Below the pieces are notes generated by a model, which did no database searches, had not been told where the DNA came from, and worked only from the letters and a program-made list of their open reading frames with translations. A DNA stretch of 64,000 nt from Acinetobacter sp. C32I (lineage in GTDB: Bacteria; Pseudomonadota; Gammaproteobacteria; Pseudomonadales; Moraxellaceae), in the NCBI RefSeq assembly GCF_023702715.1, contig NZ_CP098480.1, forward strand, positions 1,674,001 through 1,738,000. The letters run 5' to 3'. Numbering within the stretch: the stretch's first letter is position 1; each line of letters starts with the position of its first letter. The translations under genes were made by a program, and so were the position numbers. This document shows positions 36,659 through 46,187 of this stretch, piece by piece.

Positions 36659-37767
36659 AATCATTTTTCGGCTATTACCTACAGACCTTTAAAAATATTT
36701 TTGCCAATAGCTCGGTGTTTACCACCCTGATTGCCGCGATCTTGCTCTATAGTTTTTTCTATCCAACAGCCTATAAAGCACAATCTGCAGAAGATATTCC
36801 GATTGTGATTGTGGATGAAGAACAGAGCATTTTGACCTCAAAAATCATTAGCCAAGCGTCTAACAGCCCACATATCAAAATCATGACGGTGACAGATAAC
36901 TTTCTCGAAGCCCAGCGCATGGTGAAAAACCAGCAAGCTGAAGGTATTTTGCTACTTCCTGAAAACCTGACCAATAGCTTAAAACACGGTGAAATGGGCG
37001 GTATTGGCTTGTATTTGAGTACAGCCTATTTCATCCGAACCAAAGAAGTCGGAGTCGGTTTAGCTGGCTCGATCGAATATACCCTGAAAGAGCATCTCGA
37101 GAAGTTTGGCAGTGCCTCTGCGTTTGAACCAGAAATTTCGATCCATCAGATTCCTTTGTTTAATACCATGTCGGGTTATGGCAGTTATATCTTCCCTGCT
37201 GTGGCCAGTTTGATTATTCATCAGACTATTCTGCTGGGTCTGGCGATGCTGATTGCCAGTTACCGTGAACAAGGCTGGGTGGCAAAACCCATCGAGTTCT
37301 GGGCCACTTTTGCAGCCATCTTTACCACAGGTTGTTTAGGCTGCCTGTATTTATTTGGCTTTACCTTCTGGTTATATGAATATCCACATGGTGGTAATTT
37401 CTGGGGCATGCTACTTGCCGTGCCGATCTATGTCAGCTGCGTGATTGGATTAGGGATGTTGGTCGGTTCACTAGTCGATATGCCAGAACGGGTTGGTCAT
37501 TTAATTGTTGTGACTTCCGTACCCTTGTTTTTGCTGACTGGTACCGCATGGCCACATGAAGCCATGCCACATTGGATGCAATACTTTGCATGGACACTGC
37601 CTTCAACCCATGGGGTACAACTCTTTGTACAACTCAATCAGATGGGTGTGCCAACATCTATTGTTGTGCCAAAACTGATTTATCTTGCGACAGTCGCTGC
37701 AATATTATTGGCGATTTCTTATTATCGTCTGGTCATGATAAAACCAATAAAAAAGGAAGCTGATTAG
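36655..37767 (+). CDS. ABC-2 type permease, second of a pair
   Basis: A 370-residue paralogue-like partner of the preceding permease: TM1 at about 18-38 (FTTLIAAILLYSFFYPTAY), a periplasmic domain (IPIVIVDEEQSILTSKIISQA, the same fold as IVVIDQDQSEMS in the partner), then helices from about 175 with FPAVASLIIHQTILLGLAMLIASYREQGW, GMLVGSLVDMPERVGHLIVV and SVPLFLLTGTAWPHEAMPHWMQ (the ABC-2 signature-like region). ATG 36655 has AGGAG at optimal spacing; ATG 36649 is too close. It is the last gene of the operon, whose stop lies inside the terminator stem. Confidence 0.87.
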   Translation: MKSFFGYYLQTFKNIFANSSVFTTLIAAILLYSFFYPTAYKAQSAEDIPIVIVDEEQSILTSKIISQASNSPHIKIMTVTDNFLEAQRMVKNQQAEGILLLPENLTNSLKHGEMGGIGLYLSTAYFIRTKEVGVGLAGSIEYTLKEHLEKFGSASAFEPEISIHQIPLFNTMSGYGSYIFPAVASLIIHQTILLGLAMLIASYREQGWVAKPIEFWATFAAIFTTGCLGCLYLFGFTFWLYEYPHGGNFWGMLLAVPIYVSCVIGLGMLVGSLVDMPERVGHLIVVTSVPLFLLTGTAWPHEAMPHWMQYFAWTLPSTHGVQLFVQLNQMGVPTSIVVPKLIYLATVAAILLAISYYRLVMIKPIKKEAD

Positions 37768-37778
37768 CTTCCTTTTTT
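37749..37778. terminator. Bidirectional terminator between the export operon and gyrA
   Basis: Thirteen-bp stem AAAAAAGGAAGCT / AGCTTCCTTTTTT with loop GATT; T-runs on both strands. The permease stop codon (TAG, 37765-37767) lies in the loop and right arm. Confidence 0.93.
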
Positions 37779-37792
37779 ATTACCTAAACCAA

Positions 37793-40528
37793 TTAAGCTT
37801 CAGGTGTATCATCTTTCGGCTCAGCAGCCACTTCTTCAGAAGTGATTACTTCAGCTTCAGTATTCTCTACTTCTACATCATCAATCGCATCTAACTCTTC
37901 GTCATCCTCTACTGCTTCAATAGATACTACACCAACTAAGGTTTCAGCATCACTCAAGCGGATCAAACGAACACCTTGTGCATTACGACCTGTAGTTGCA
38001 ACTTCCGCAGCACGCGTACGTACCAATGTGCCGCCATCAGAAATCAACATCAGTTCTTTAGCTTCATCAATTGATACCGCACCGACAAGCTCACCATTAC
38101 GTTCACTGGTCTTAATGGCAATTACACCCTTACCACCACGTTTCTTGGTTGGGAAGTCATCGACAGGTGTACGCTTACCATAACCGTTCGCGCATGCACA
38201 CAGCACTTCACCCGTTTCAGGTACAACAACCAAGGAGACAATACGGCTAACAACATTCGAATCTGATGAATCATCATTATCATCGCTGTCATCATTTTCA
38301 ATGTCAGTATCTTCTGTTCCGATGGTATTGCTTGCAAAACTTACGCGCATACCACGAACACCTTTGGCAGTACGACCCATAGCACGAACATCAGTTTCAG
38401 CAAAACGAATTGCCTTACCTTCATTCGAGAACAGCATGATCTGCTGATTACCATCGGTAATCGCAACACCGATCAAGGTATCTTCTTCATTCAGCTCAAT
38501 CGCACGTAAACCATTTGAACGAACATTACTGAATTGTTCCAGTTCAACACGTTTGACGGTACCTGATGCAGTTGCCATAAACACATAGTGATTTTCAGGG
38601 AATTCAGTCAATGGCAAGATCGCAGTCACAGTTTCATTCGCATCTAATGGAAGCAAATTAATAATTGGACGACCTTTGGCACCACGTGAAGCCTGAGGTA
38701 CTTCGAATACGCGTAAGCGGTAGACTTTACCCACATTGGTAAAGCACAGTACCGTTGCATGGTTTGATGCCACAATTAAATGCTGGATGATGTCGTCATC
38801 TTTCATTGCAGTTGCAGACTTACCACGACCACCACGACGTTGCGCTTGATAATCTGACAGTGGCTGAGTTTTTGCATAACCTGTTTGAGACACAGTCAAT
38901 ACAACTTGCTCTTCAGGAATCAAATCCTCACGACAGAAATCAACACCAGACTCGACAATCTCAGTACGGCGACCATCACCATATTGTTGCAAAATCAACG
39001 CAAGTTCTTCACGAATCACATTCATCAACAAATTGAAGTCATTCAGAATTGCAGTTAATTCAGCAATTTGACCTAAGATTTCAGTATATTCTGCGTGTAA
39101 CTTGTCTTGTTCTAGACCTGTTAAACGGTGTAAACGTAATTCTAAGATCGCGCCAACCTGAGTTGGTGACAAACGATAGATCTCACCAGACAAGCCAAAT
39201 GGACGTGTTGGGTCTTCACCTTCGATCTCATCTGGACGAACAGAAATTGCACCTGCTTTTTCCAATAAGGCAACAACACCACCGCCAGCCCACTCACCTG
39301 CTTGTAAACGCTCACGCGCTTCAGCTGGATTGGCAGAAGATTTGATGGTTTCAATAATGGCATCAATATTGGCTAAGGCAACGGTTAAACCTTCCAAGAT
39401 ATGACCACGCTCACGTGCTTTACGCAATTCGTACATGGTACGGCGTGTCACCACTTCTTGGCGGTGACGGATGAATGCCGCAATAATATCTTTCAGGTTC
39501 ATCAACTTTGGCTGACCATTGTCGAGGCAGACCATGTTGATGCTGAACGAATTTTGTAATTGGGTATGCAAGAATAAATTATTCACCGCAACTTCAGCGT
39601 TTTCACCACGCTTCAAGTCGATGGCAATACGCATACCGTCTTTATCAGATTCGTCACGAAGCTCAGAAATACCTTCAAGTTTCTTTTCTTTAACCAACTC
39701 GGCAATACGCTCAATGGTTTTTGCCTTGTTGACTTGATAAGGAATTTCAGTAAAGACAATCGTGGTACGACCTGTTTTTTGGTCTTCTTCGAAGTGATAC
39801 TTACCACGAATATGCAAACGGCCTTTACCAGTACGGTAAGCATCTACAATGCCCGATTTACCGTAAATAATACCGCCTGTAGGGAAATCTGGGCCAGTAA
39901 TGTGCTCCATCAAACCTTCTACAGAGATATTCGGATTGTTGGCATAAGCCAAACACGCGTTCACTACTTCCGTCATGTTGTGTGGCGCCATATTGGTCGC
40001 CATACCCACCGCAATACCCGTCGTACCATTAATCAGTAGATTTGGAATACGCGTTGGCATCACCTGAGGAATACGCTCAGAACCGTCGTAGTTATCTTCC
40101 CAATCAACCGTATCTTTTTCTAGATCGGCCAAAATTTCATGGGTAAGTTTTTGCATACGAACTTCGGTATAACGCATTGCTGCTGCGCTATCCCCATCGA
40201 CCGAACCGAAGTTACCCTGACCATCAACCAACATGTAACGCAAGCTGAAGTCCTGCGCCATACGAACAATTGTTTCGTATACTGCACTGTCACCATGAGG
40301 GTGATATTTACCGATCACATCCCCGACAACACGAGCAGACTTTTTGTACGCTTTGTTATAATCATTGCCCAATTCGTGCATCGCATATAATACGCGACGA
40401 TGAACAGGTTTTAGACCGTCTCTAACATCTGGCAATGCACGAGATACAATTACGCTCATCGCGTAATCTAGATATGAATGCTTGAGTTCGTCCTCAATGG
40501 CAATCGGTCTGATTTCCGATACGCTCAT
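37793..40528 (-). CDS. gyrA: DNA gyrase subunit A
   Basis: GyrA forms the DNA cleavage-rejoining half of gyrase. At 911 residues it is longer than E. coli GyrA (875). Visible: N-terminal [28 protein letters not shown], the quinolone-resistance region [16 protein letters not shown] (Ser and Glu at the two main positions, the susceptible state for Acinetobacter), the catalytic Tyr in [10 protein letters not shown], the GyrA-box QRRGGRG and the C-terminal beta-pinwheel. An acidic insertion ([14 protein letters not shown]) interrupts the pinwheel and the tail is very acidic. GGAG lies just before the ATG. Confidence 0.97.
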   Translation of the reverse strand: MSVSEIRPIAIEDELKHSYLDYAMSVIVSRALPDVRDGLKPVHRRVLYAMHELGNDYNKAYKKSARVVGDVIGKYHPHGDSAVYETIVRMAQDFSLRYMLVDGQGNFGSVDGDSAAAMRYTEVRMQKLTHEILADLEKDTVDWEDNYDGSERIPQVMPTRIPNLLINGTTGIAVGMATNMAPHNMTEVVNACLAYANNPNISVEGLMEHITGPDFPTGGIIYGKSGIVDAYRTGKGRLHIRGKYHFEEDQKTGRTTIVFTEIPYQVNKAKTIERIAELVKEKKLEGISELRDESDKDGMRIAIDLKRGENAEVAVNNLFLHTQLQNSFSINMVCLDNGQPKLMNLKDIIAAFIRHRQEVVTRRTMYELRKARERGHILEGLTVALANIDAIIETIKSSANPAEARERLQAGEWAGGGVVALLEKAGAISVRPDEIEGEDPTRPFGLSGEIYRLSPTQVGAILELRLHRLTGLEQDKLHAEYTEILGQIAELTAILNDFNLLMNVIREELALILQQYGDGRRTEIVESGVDFCREDLIPEEQVVLTVSQTGYAKTQPLSDYQAQRRGGRGKSATAMKDDDIIQHLIVASNHATVLCFTNVGKVYRLRVFEVPQASRGAKGRPIINLLPLDANETVTAILPLTEFPENHYVFMATASGTVKRVELEQFSNVRSNGLRAIELNEEDTLIGVAITDGNQQIMLFSNEGKAIRFAETDVRAMGRTAKGVRGMRVSFASNTIGTEDTDIENDDSDDNDDSSDSNVVSRIVSLVVVPETGEVLCACANGYGKRTPVDDFPTKKRGGKGVIAIKTSERNGELVGAVSIDEAKELMLISDGGTLVRTRAAEVATTGRNAQGVRLIRLSDAETLVGVVSIEAVEDDEELDAIDDVEVENTEAEVITSEEVAAEPKDDTPEA

Positions 40529-40884
40529 GCATACTCCTTGTTTACAGGTAGAGAGTTGTACCTGTTTTTATGTCTTCAATCTTGCAAAAATTTAGCTCAA
40601 AGGCTTGAACTAAAAATAAAAAATACAGCGAAAAATTATAGCACAAAGCACAAATCAACTGTGAGTTTAAGCATCTAAAAATAGCATTTTTTTACAATAA
40701 AAAAATTATATAAATTAACAACTTAAAATTATCAAATACAGACCCAATTAAGAAAAATTGATTGTTATATTTTTTGTACAAAAGATCAGCAAAATATTAA
40801 TCAAAACAACGTATTTAAATGAAATCTAAAAGGCTCAGCATTTATTCAAGCTTATGCTTGCTTAAATGCCAAAGCCTACATTTA
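40529..40884. other. Upstream region of gyrA and 3' flank of the membrane-protein gene
   Basis: About 356 strongly AT-rich bases containing the gyrA leader and a hairpin (listed separately). I see no credible gene or named regulatory site. Confidence 0.5.
40831..40877 (-). terminator. Long imperfect hairpin after the membrane-protein gene
   Basis: Minus strand: AGGCTTTGGCATTTAAGCAAGC, loop ATAA, then GCTTGAATAAATGCTGAGCCT, with blocks AGGCT, GCATTTA and CAAGC pairing, followed by TTTTAG. It lies eight bases after the stop codon of the gene ending at 40885. Confidence 0.65.
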
Positions 40885-41526
40885 TTAAGATATTTTATTC
40901 TCTATTTGCAACGATTGTTGATCAAATTCACGAATCTTATCATGTTGCATAAAATAAAAAGCCATACAAAACAAAGCAATAATAAAAGGCGACTCATAAA
41001 GCTCTTCTACGATATCTTGATTTAACATATCACTGAATAGCCATGTATAAATAAAGCGATGATGCTCAACACAATCAGCAAAAAACAATGATGTAATTGC
41101 AATCAACAAATACCAAAACGGGAACTTAACATGCCACAGTATGTATTGGATTTCAGCACGCAACTTTGAAGAGAACAGCATCAATATGACGGGTGCAATT
41201 ACAAAAATAGAAATAACCCGATAATAAATATGAGGAACTTCAGGAAAAAAATCTCGCCCCCAACTAATACTTCGACCAAAAAACATGAACCACCAAGCTA
41301 TCGCCCACATCCAAAACCATTTTTTTTGATCTGTAAGCGTTTTTGGCTTCATATACAACCAAGTGAAAGGTACCCCTGCTAACAGTATCAGTGCTTGAAT
41401 ATCTTCGATTAAATGTACATTCCACATCGTTAACCAGCTCCCTTTAGCTAAGGCTAAGAACCAGATAACAAATAGCATACTGAGCAAGCTAAACGCCCCA
41501 GCATTAAAGCGCATATCAAATTTCAT
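40885..41526 (-). CDS. Hypothetical multi-pass membrane protein
   Basis: A 213-residue protein with about six hydrophobic segments (LLSMLFVIWFLALAKG, LILLAGVPFTWLYM, FWMWAIAWWFMFFG, VISIFVIAPVILMLF, FPFWYLLIAITSLFF, PFIIALFCMAFYFM). It is Trp/Phe-rich, with a conserved-looking SWGRDFF and DCVEHHRF between helices; the His/Cys cluster could be functional. The C-terminus is short and cytoplasmic (HDKIREFDQQSLQ). No family recognised. No clear Shine-Dalgarno precedes the ATG. It stands between gyrA and etfA on the same strand but has its own hairpin. Confidence 0.65.
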   Translation of the reverse strand: MKFDMRFNAGAFSLLSMLFVIWFLALAKGSWLTMWNVHLIEDIQALILLAGVPFTWLYMKPKTLTDQKKWFWMWAIAWWFMFFGRSISWGRDFFPEVPHIYYRVISIFVIAPVILMLFSSKLRAEIQYILWHVKFPFWYLLIAITSLFFADCVEHHRFIYTWLFSDMLNQDIVEELYESPFIIALFCMAFYFMQHDKIREFDQQSLQIENKIS

Positions 41527-41678
41527 CGGGAGACAACCTATCCAAGAAAATGGATAAATAACAATTTTAACAAAAGTGTACCAATAAGTACACTTTATAA
41601 AACAAGTTAATAATTAATATTGATAAAAAGCAAAATTTTCTATTCTTGTTATCATTCAACTTTTATTTTGCATAAAAA

Positions 41679-41698
41679 AACGCCCCTTTCGGAGCGTT
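41679..41698 (-). terminator. Terminator of etfBA
   Basis: Minus-strand stem AACGCTCC / GGGGCGTT (one G-T pair), loop GAAA, followed by a run of seven T; 23 bases after the etfA stop. Confidence 0.9.
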
Positions 41699-41721
41699 CT
41701 TCAACTTTTATTCAGAGCGAA

Positions 41722-42657
41722 TTAAAGTTTAGATACCAATTCAGGTACTACAGTGTTCAAATCGCCCACTAACCAGTAGTCAGCAACACTGTTGATTGGC
41801 GCTTCTTCGTCTTTGTTGATTGCAACAATAACTTTAGAATCTTTCATACCTGCCAAGTGCTGAATCGCACCAGAGATACCGATCGCCATATAAAGATCTG
41901 GCGCAACGATTTTACCCGTTTGACCCACTTGGAAATCGTTTGGTACGAAACCAGCATCGACCGCAGCACGTGAAGCACCTTGAGCAGCACCTAGCTTGTC
42001 AGCTAATGGATCAAGTACTTTGTGATAGTTCTCACCAGAACCTACACCACGACCACCAGAAACAACGATACGTGCAGCTGTTAACTCTGGACGATCAAGT
42101 TTCACGATTTCTTCGTTTACAAAGGTAGAAATACCAGCGTCTTTCGCCTCAGCAACAGCTTCAACCGCAGCAGAACCACCTTCAGCAGCAACTGCATCAA
42201 ATGCTGTACCACGAACTGTACCAACGATGATTGCTTCGTCAGATTGAACAGTTGCAATCGCGTTACCCGCATAGATTGGGCGTTTGAACGTGTTTGCAGA
42301 TTCAACAGCGATGATGTCTGAAATCATGCTTACGTCAAGAAGCGCAGCAACGCGTGGAAGAATGTTCTTACCCGTCGTTGTAGATGCAGCTAATACGTAT
42401 TTGTAACCGCCTTTCGCGATGTCAGCAACTAAGCCAGCAACGTTTTCAGCCAATTGGTTTGCATAAGCAGCATTGTCAGCAAGTAATACTTTGCTCACAC
42501 CAGCAACTTTAGCAGCAGCGTCAGCAACTGCTTGAGCGCCAGAACCAGCAACTAATACAGTAATATCACCACCGATTTTTTGAGCTGCCGCAACAACGTT
42601 TAAAGTTGCACCGTTAAGTGTCTGGTTGTTGTGATCAGCGATAACTAAAATACTCAT
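41722..42657 (-). CDS. etfA: Electron transfer flavoprotein alpha subunit
   Basis: EtfA and EtfB form the FAD/AMP-containing heterodimer that carries electrons from acyl-CoA and other dehydrogenases to ETF-ubiquinone oxidoreductase. The 311-residue FixB-type protein has the N-terminal ISILVIADHNNQTLNGAT, ATTTGKNILPRVAALLD, the FAD-binding C-terminal domain RIVVSGGRGVGSGENY, VPNDFQVGQTGKIVAPDLYMAIGISGAIQHLAGM and KVIVAINKDEEAPI. It follows etfB by 17 bases in one operon. Confidence 0.96.
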   Translation of the reverse strand: MSILVIADHNNQTLNGATLNVVAAAQKIGGDITVLVAGSGAQAVADAAAKVAGVSKVLLADNAAYANQLAENVAGLVADIAKGGYKYVLAASTTTGKNILPRVAALLDVSMISDIIAVESANTFKRPIYAGNAIATVQSDEAIIVGTVRGTAFDAVAAEGGSAAVEAVAEAKDAGISTFVNEEIVKLDRPELTAARIVVSGGRGVGSGENYHKVLDPLADKLGAAQGASRAAVDAGFVPNDFQVGQTGKIVAPDLYMAIGISGAIQHLAGMKDSKVIVAINKDEEAPINSVADYWLVGDLNTVVPELVSKL

Positions 42658-42674
42658 GATTTTATCCTTCTGTA

Positions 42675-43424
42675 TTAGATCACTTTCGCTTCGTTTTTCA
42701 ATTTTTCAACAAGCTCGTCTACAGACTTCACTTGTACGCCAGCTTTACGTTCAGCAGGAGCTTCAACTTTAATTGTTTTAAGCTTAGTGCCTGTTGCAAC
42801 GCCATAATCAGCAGGTGACTTCGTATCAAGCGGTTTTTTACGCGCTTTCATGATGTTTGGAAGAGCAGCATAACGTGGCTCATTCAAACGTAAGTCAGTG
42901 GTGATGATTGCTGGAAGTGCAAGCTCAACAGTTTGCAAACCGCCGTCAACTTCACGAGTAACCTGAACTTTACCGCCGTCAACTTTAACTTCAGATGCGA
43001 AAGTACCTTGACCAGCACCAAGTAAAGCACCAAGCATTTGACCTACTTGGTTAGAGTCGTCATCAATTGCTTGTTTACCAAGAAGAATAAGTTCTGGTTT
43101 TTCAGCATCAACAACGCCTTTCAAGATTTTAGCAACCTCTAGAGCGCCAACTTCATCAGCAGTTTCAACTAAAATACCGCGGTCAGCACCTAAAGCCATT
43201 GCAGAACGAATTTGTTCTTGAGCGTCTTTAGAACCCACTGAAACAACAACGATTTCAGAAACTGTTCCTTTTTCTTTTAAGCGAACCGCTTCTTCCACTG
43301 CGATTTCACAGAATGGGTTGATTGACATCTTAACGTTGGTAAGGTCAACCCCACTATTGTCCGGCTTAACACGAACTTTAACGTTGGCATCAACCACACG
43401 TTTTACAGCGACAAGAGCCTTCAT
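42675..43424 (-). CDS. etfB: Electron transfer flavoprotein beta subunit
   Basis: A 249-residue EtfB/FixA protein, binding AMP and partnering EtfA. Seen are [20 protein letters not shown], the [20 protein letters not shown] block, [29 protein letters not shown] and the family signature-like [35 protein letters not shown] precedes ATG 43424; the open frame extends to 43448 but without support. First gene of the etfBA operon. Confidence 0.96.
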   Translation of the reverse strand: MKALVAVKRVVDANVKVRVKPDNSGVDLTNVKMSINPFCEIAVEEAVRLKEKGTVSEIVVVSVGSKDAQEQIRSAMALGADRGILVETADEVGALEVAKILKGVVDAEKPELILLGKQAIDDDSNQVGQMLGALLGAGQGTFASEVKVDGGKVQVTREVDGGLQTVELALPAIITTDLRLNEPRYAALPNIMKARKKPLDTKSPADYGVATGTKLKTIKVEAPAERKAGVQVKSVDELVEKLKNEAKVI

Positions 43425-43861
43425 GTAATCCTCGGCTGTTCTAAGCAAGTAAATGTAATGAAGAGCATTCTAACTCTTCGATTGAAACTTTTTAGGTGCC
43501 CTATCTTGCAATGTATTTGGCATTTCGGTCAAGTCACAATTTCCGCTACAGCCATAAAAAAGATGAAACGCTCAGTTCACATATTGAAAATAGTTATTGA
43601 TGCAACAAATTTAGTTTATAAACTTGATGAATATTAAACTTTGATTTTTTTAATATTTTATAAAATTCAATGATCTAAAACAGGTACTTTATTTAAATAG
43701 GGATGATCTGTAACGGATCGTTTCTGATAAATTTACATGTCTTTTCACTTTCAAAAAAATGCGTCAATTAAGTAAGAACATCAATTCAACAAATCTCATA
43801 AATAAAGTGGAAAAGTCATCGATGATTAAATGTTCAATTTTGCAACATAATATATCAAGAT
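43425..43861. other. Intergenic region etfB / xerC 3' end
   Basis: About 437 bases. The part next to etfB is the etfBA leader; the rest is AT-rich with no credible gene. A small GATC-bounded palindrome (GATCTGTAACGGATC, about 43708-43722) is the only structure I noticed. Confidence 0.45.
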
Positions 43862-44776
43862 TTAGCTTTTTTGCGCTCTTGGGTGGGTTTGATCATACAC
43901 TTTTGCCAGTTGTTCAAAGTCAACATGGGTATAAATTTGAGTGGTCGACAAATTACTGTGCCCCAACATCTCCTGCACAGAACGCAAATCGCCACTGGCA
44001 GATAGCATATGACTGGCAAAACAATGCCGCAATAAATGTGGATGTAAATCGACATTGACACCTGCGCGCTGTGCTTGCAGTTTGACTCGATTTTCAATTT
44101 GCCGCGGCGTTAAGGCATTACCACGTTGTGAAATAAAAACCGATGAATCCGCACTAAAGCCACCTTGCCAAATTCGATAGATTTTCAACCATTCAACCAA
44201 ACTGTCTTTGGCCTTCAAGCCAAAAGGAACAATACGGGTTTTATTGCCCTTACCCGTAATACGTAAAAGCTGTCGGTTAAAGTCTACATCTTTAACACTC
44301 AGTCCTTGTAATTCAGCCAAACGTAAACCACTGGAATAAAGCAGTTCGAGCATAGCTTTATCACGTAACCATAATTGTTGTTCAATCGGCTTTTCTGGCG
44401 CTGCTTGATCTAAAATTTGATGTACCGTTTCAATATCAATCATGCCTGGTAAAGGTCGTGGTTGACGCTTTAATTTAAAATCCTCGGATGGATTTTGCTC
44501 CAGATATTGACCTTGTTCTGCCCATTTCATAAATTGGCGAATCGACGTTAAATGACGTTGTAAACTACTGGAGCTTAATTGGTCTCGTTCGACACGGGCT
44601 GCCAGATATTCCCTTAAATCAGATGCTTCAACATCTTGGAGTTGCAGTTGTTTATATTCGCAGAACTTAAAGAAATCGGTTAAATCACGTTGATAAGCCG
44701 AGATGGTATGTTCAGATTGATTTTGAATCATCCGTTCTTTTAACCACATGGATAGCAGTTTTTCAGGGCTTTCCAA
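43862..44776 (-). CDS. xerC: Tyrosine recombinase XerC
   Basis: XerC and XerD resolve chromosome dimers at dif. The 304-residue protein has a SAM-like N-terminal core-binding domain (about 5-90, KERMIQNQSEHTISAYQRDL) and a catalytic domain with the Arg in LLYSSGLRLAELQGLSVKDVD, the Lys region TGKGNKTRIVPFG, HPHLLRHCFASHML (HxxR), GHSNLSTTQIYTH and the nucleophilic Tyr in QIYTHVDFEQLAKVYDQTHPRA. The ending is typical of XerC rather than XerD, as is the location near dapF. Confidence 0.92.
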   Translation of the reverse strand: MESPEKLLSMWLKERMIQNQSEHTISAYQRDLTDFFKFCEYKQLQLQDVEASDLREYLAARVERDQLSSSSLQRHLTSIRQFMKWAEQGQYLEQNPSEDFKLKRQPRPLPGMIDIETVHQILDQAAPEKPIEQQLWLRDKAMLELLYSSGLRLAELQGLSVKDVDFNRQLLRITGKGNKTRIVPFGLKAKDSLVEWLKIYRIWQGGFSADSSVFISQRGNALTPRQIENRVKLQAQRAGVNVDLHPHLLRHCFASHMLSASGDLRSVQEMLGHSNLSTTQIYTHVDFEQLAKVYDQTHPRAQKS

Positions 44777-44908
44777 GTTGCTCTCCAGTGTTATGCCTAT
44801 ACCAACAGCTACAGTCTAACAAACTTTACTGCGCTTTATCGCTAAAGCGATATCGAAGAATTGATGCCTGTGTAATACAATAAATTTCAAGTTTTGAGTG
44901 GCGCTACC

Positions 44909-45523
44909 ATGATGACAACAATGCTTATTCCCTACCTCATCGCAATCACCCTCTTGACCATTACTCCCGGTCTAGATACCACACTGATTATTCGCACTGC
45001 GACCTTGGAAGGTAAAGCCAAAGCATTCCAAGCAGCTTTAGGGATTAATCTTGGCTGTATTGTATGGGGAATGATTGTGGCCTGTGGTTTAGGTGCATTA
45101 TTGATGGCATCTGATTTGGCTTTCAATGCATTGAAATGGATGGGGGCAATTTATCTCACGTGGTTAGGACTTAATCTTATTCTAAAACCTCGTAGCCAAC
45201 TTGCGGGGTTAAATGATTCTACAACGACTCAAAACTGGTTTATCAAAGGTTTTTGGGGCAATTTACTCAACCCCAAAGTCGGTATTTTTTATATTTCTTT
45301 CTTGCCTCAGTTTATTCCTCAGTCTTCTTCTCCAGTTGTGTGGACCATGGGACTGGTGATGATTCATGTGCTCATCGGGTTGATCTGGTCAATTTTTCTG
45401 ATCGCTGCAATGCAGTTCATTTCTGCTTATTTAAAACAACCTAAATTTATTCGCTATATGGATCGCATCACAGGCAGTATTTTCATCTTATTTGCACTCA
45501 AACTCGCATTCAGCAAACGATAA
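44909..45523 (+). CDS. LysE-family amino-acid exporter
   Basis: A 204-residue inner-membrane exporter (RhtB/LysE family) with six predicted helices. The N-terminal signature TPGLDTTLIIRTATLEGKAKAFQAALGINLGC is clear, as is FIKGFWGNLLNPKVGIFYISFLPQFI in the middle and the C-terminal MDRITGSIFILFALKLAFS. The exported compound is unknown (amino acid or homoserine lactone/threonine type). ATG 44909 or the adjacent ATG 44912 are both possible; it diverges from xerC. Confidence 0.88.
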   Translation: MMTTMLIPYLIAITLLTITPGLDTTLIIRTATLEGKAKAFQAALGINLGCIVWGMIVACGLGALLMASDLAFNALKWMGAIYLTWLGLNLILKPRSQLAGLNDSTTTQNWFIKGFWGNLLNPKVGIFYISFLPQFIPQSSSPVVWTMGLVMIHVLIGLIWSIFLIAAMQFISAYLKQPKFIRYMDRITGSIFILFALKLAFSKR

Positions 45524-45533
45524 ACAATAAAAA

Positions 45534-45555
45534 AGCGTGCTGTGATCAGCACGCT
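45534..45555 (-). terminator. Terminator shared by the hydrolase and LysE genes
   Basis: Stem AGCGTGCTG / CAGCACGCT with a 4-base loop; the T-run (TTTTTTATTG) is on the minus strand, so it mainly stops the hydrolase transcript. Confidence 0.85.
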
Positions 45556-45566
45556 CAATAGCAATT

Positions 45567-46187
45567 TCAATCACACTCTAAATTTTTTAAATAATCGTTT
45601 ATCTGTATGCCGACTTCATCAGCGCATTGTTCTGCCAACTGATGATCACCGCCGTCAACAATATAGAGTTTGGATTTTTGCAAAATCTGATTTAAATATT
45701 GTCCAACCTCAATCGGACTAATCGGATCTTGATTGCCCCAAATCAATAAAGTGTTCACATCGATATCTGGTAAATTTTGCTCATAGTCGACTTTCGTTGT
45801 TACGAACCAGTCAGGATATTCAATATATTCTTGCTGATAAAACTGCCGCCAATCTTGAACTTGAAATCGGTTTAAATTAATTCCACCCGAAGTTGCAATC
45901 AAGACTAAACCTTTCACCAAATCTGTTTTTTGTAACGTCGCAGCGATAGCAAAAATCCCACCCATGGATTGGGCAATCAGAATAGAAGGTTGTTGAATCT
46001 GTGCAAGCACATAATGACTCAGATCATCAAAACTGTGAATATCAGAATCTGTTGCCACCCCATGAAAACCGGGATAAGCAATCACTTGCTTGGTATAATG
46101 AGGAGGAAGCTGTGCAATCAAAGGATTCCAAAATTGTGTATTGCCTGATGCGCCCGCAAGAAAGACTAAGTTCATCTCATCAGTCAT
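45567..46187 (-). CDS. Alpha/beta hydrolase
   Basis: A 206-residue alpha/beta-hydrolase (short form). Nucleophile elbow LIAQSMGGIFAIA (Ser in QSMGG), acidic residue in LLIWGNQDPISPIEVGQYL and catalytic His in IVDGGDHQLAEQC. No signal peptide. Its start overlaps the end of the ADP-ribosylglycohydrolase-like gene by eight bases, so they are translationally coupled. The substrate is unknown. Confidence 0.85.
   Translation of the reverse strand: MTDEMNLVFLAGASGNTQFWNPLIAQLPPHYTKQVIAYPGFHGVATDSDIHSFDDLSHYVLAQIQQPSILIAQSMGGIFAIAATLQKTDLVKGLVLIATSGGINLNRFQVQDWRQFYQQEYIEYPDWFVTTKVDYEQNLPDIDVNTLLIWGNQDPISPIEVGQYLNQILQKSKLYIVDGGDHQLAEQCADEVGIQINDYLKNLECD

Noticed and set aside
32852..37767. A definite multidrug-efflux assignment for the TolC/HlyD/permease operon
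   Set aside because: The sequence shows an export assembly, but neither substrate nor ATPase is evident.
43759..44058. A forward frame of about 99 residues partly overlapping xerC
   Set aside because: It lies mainly antisense to xerC, has an unremarkable composition and no ribosome binding site.
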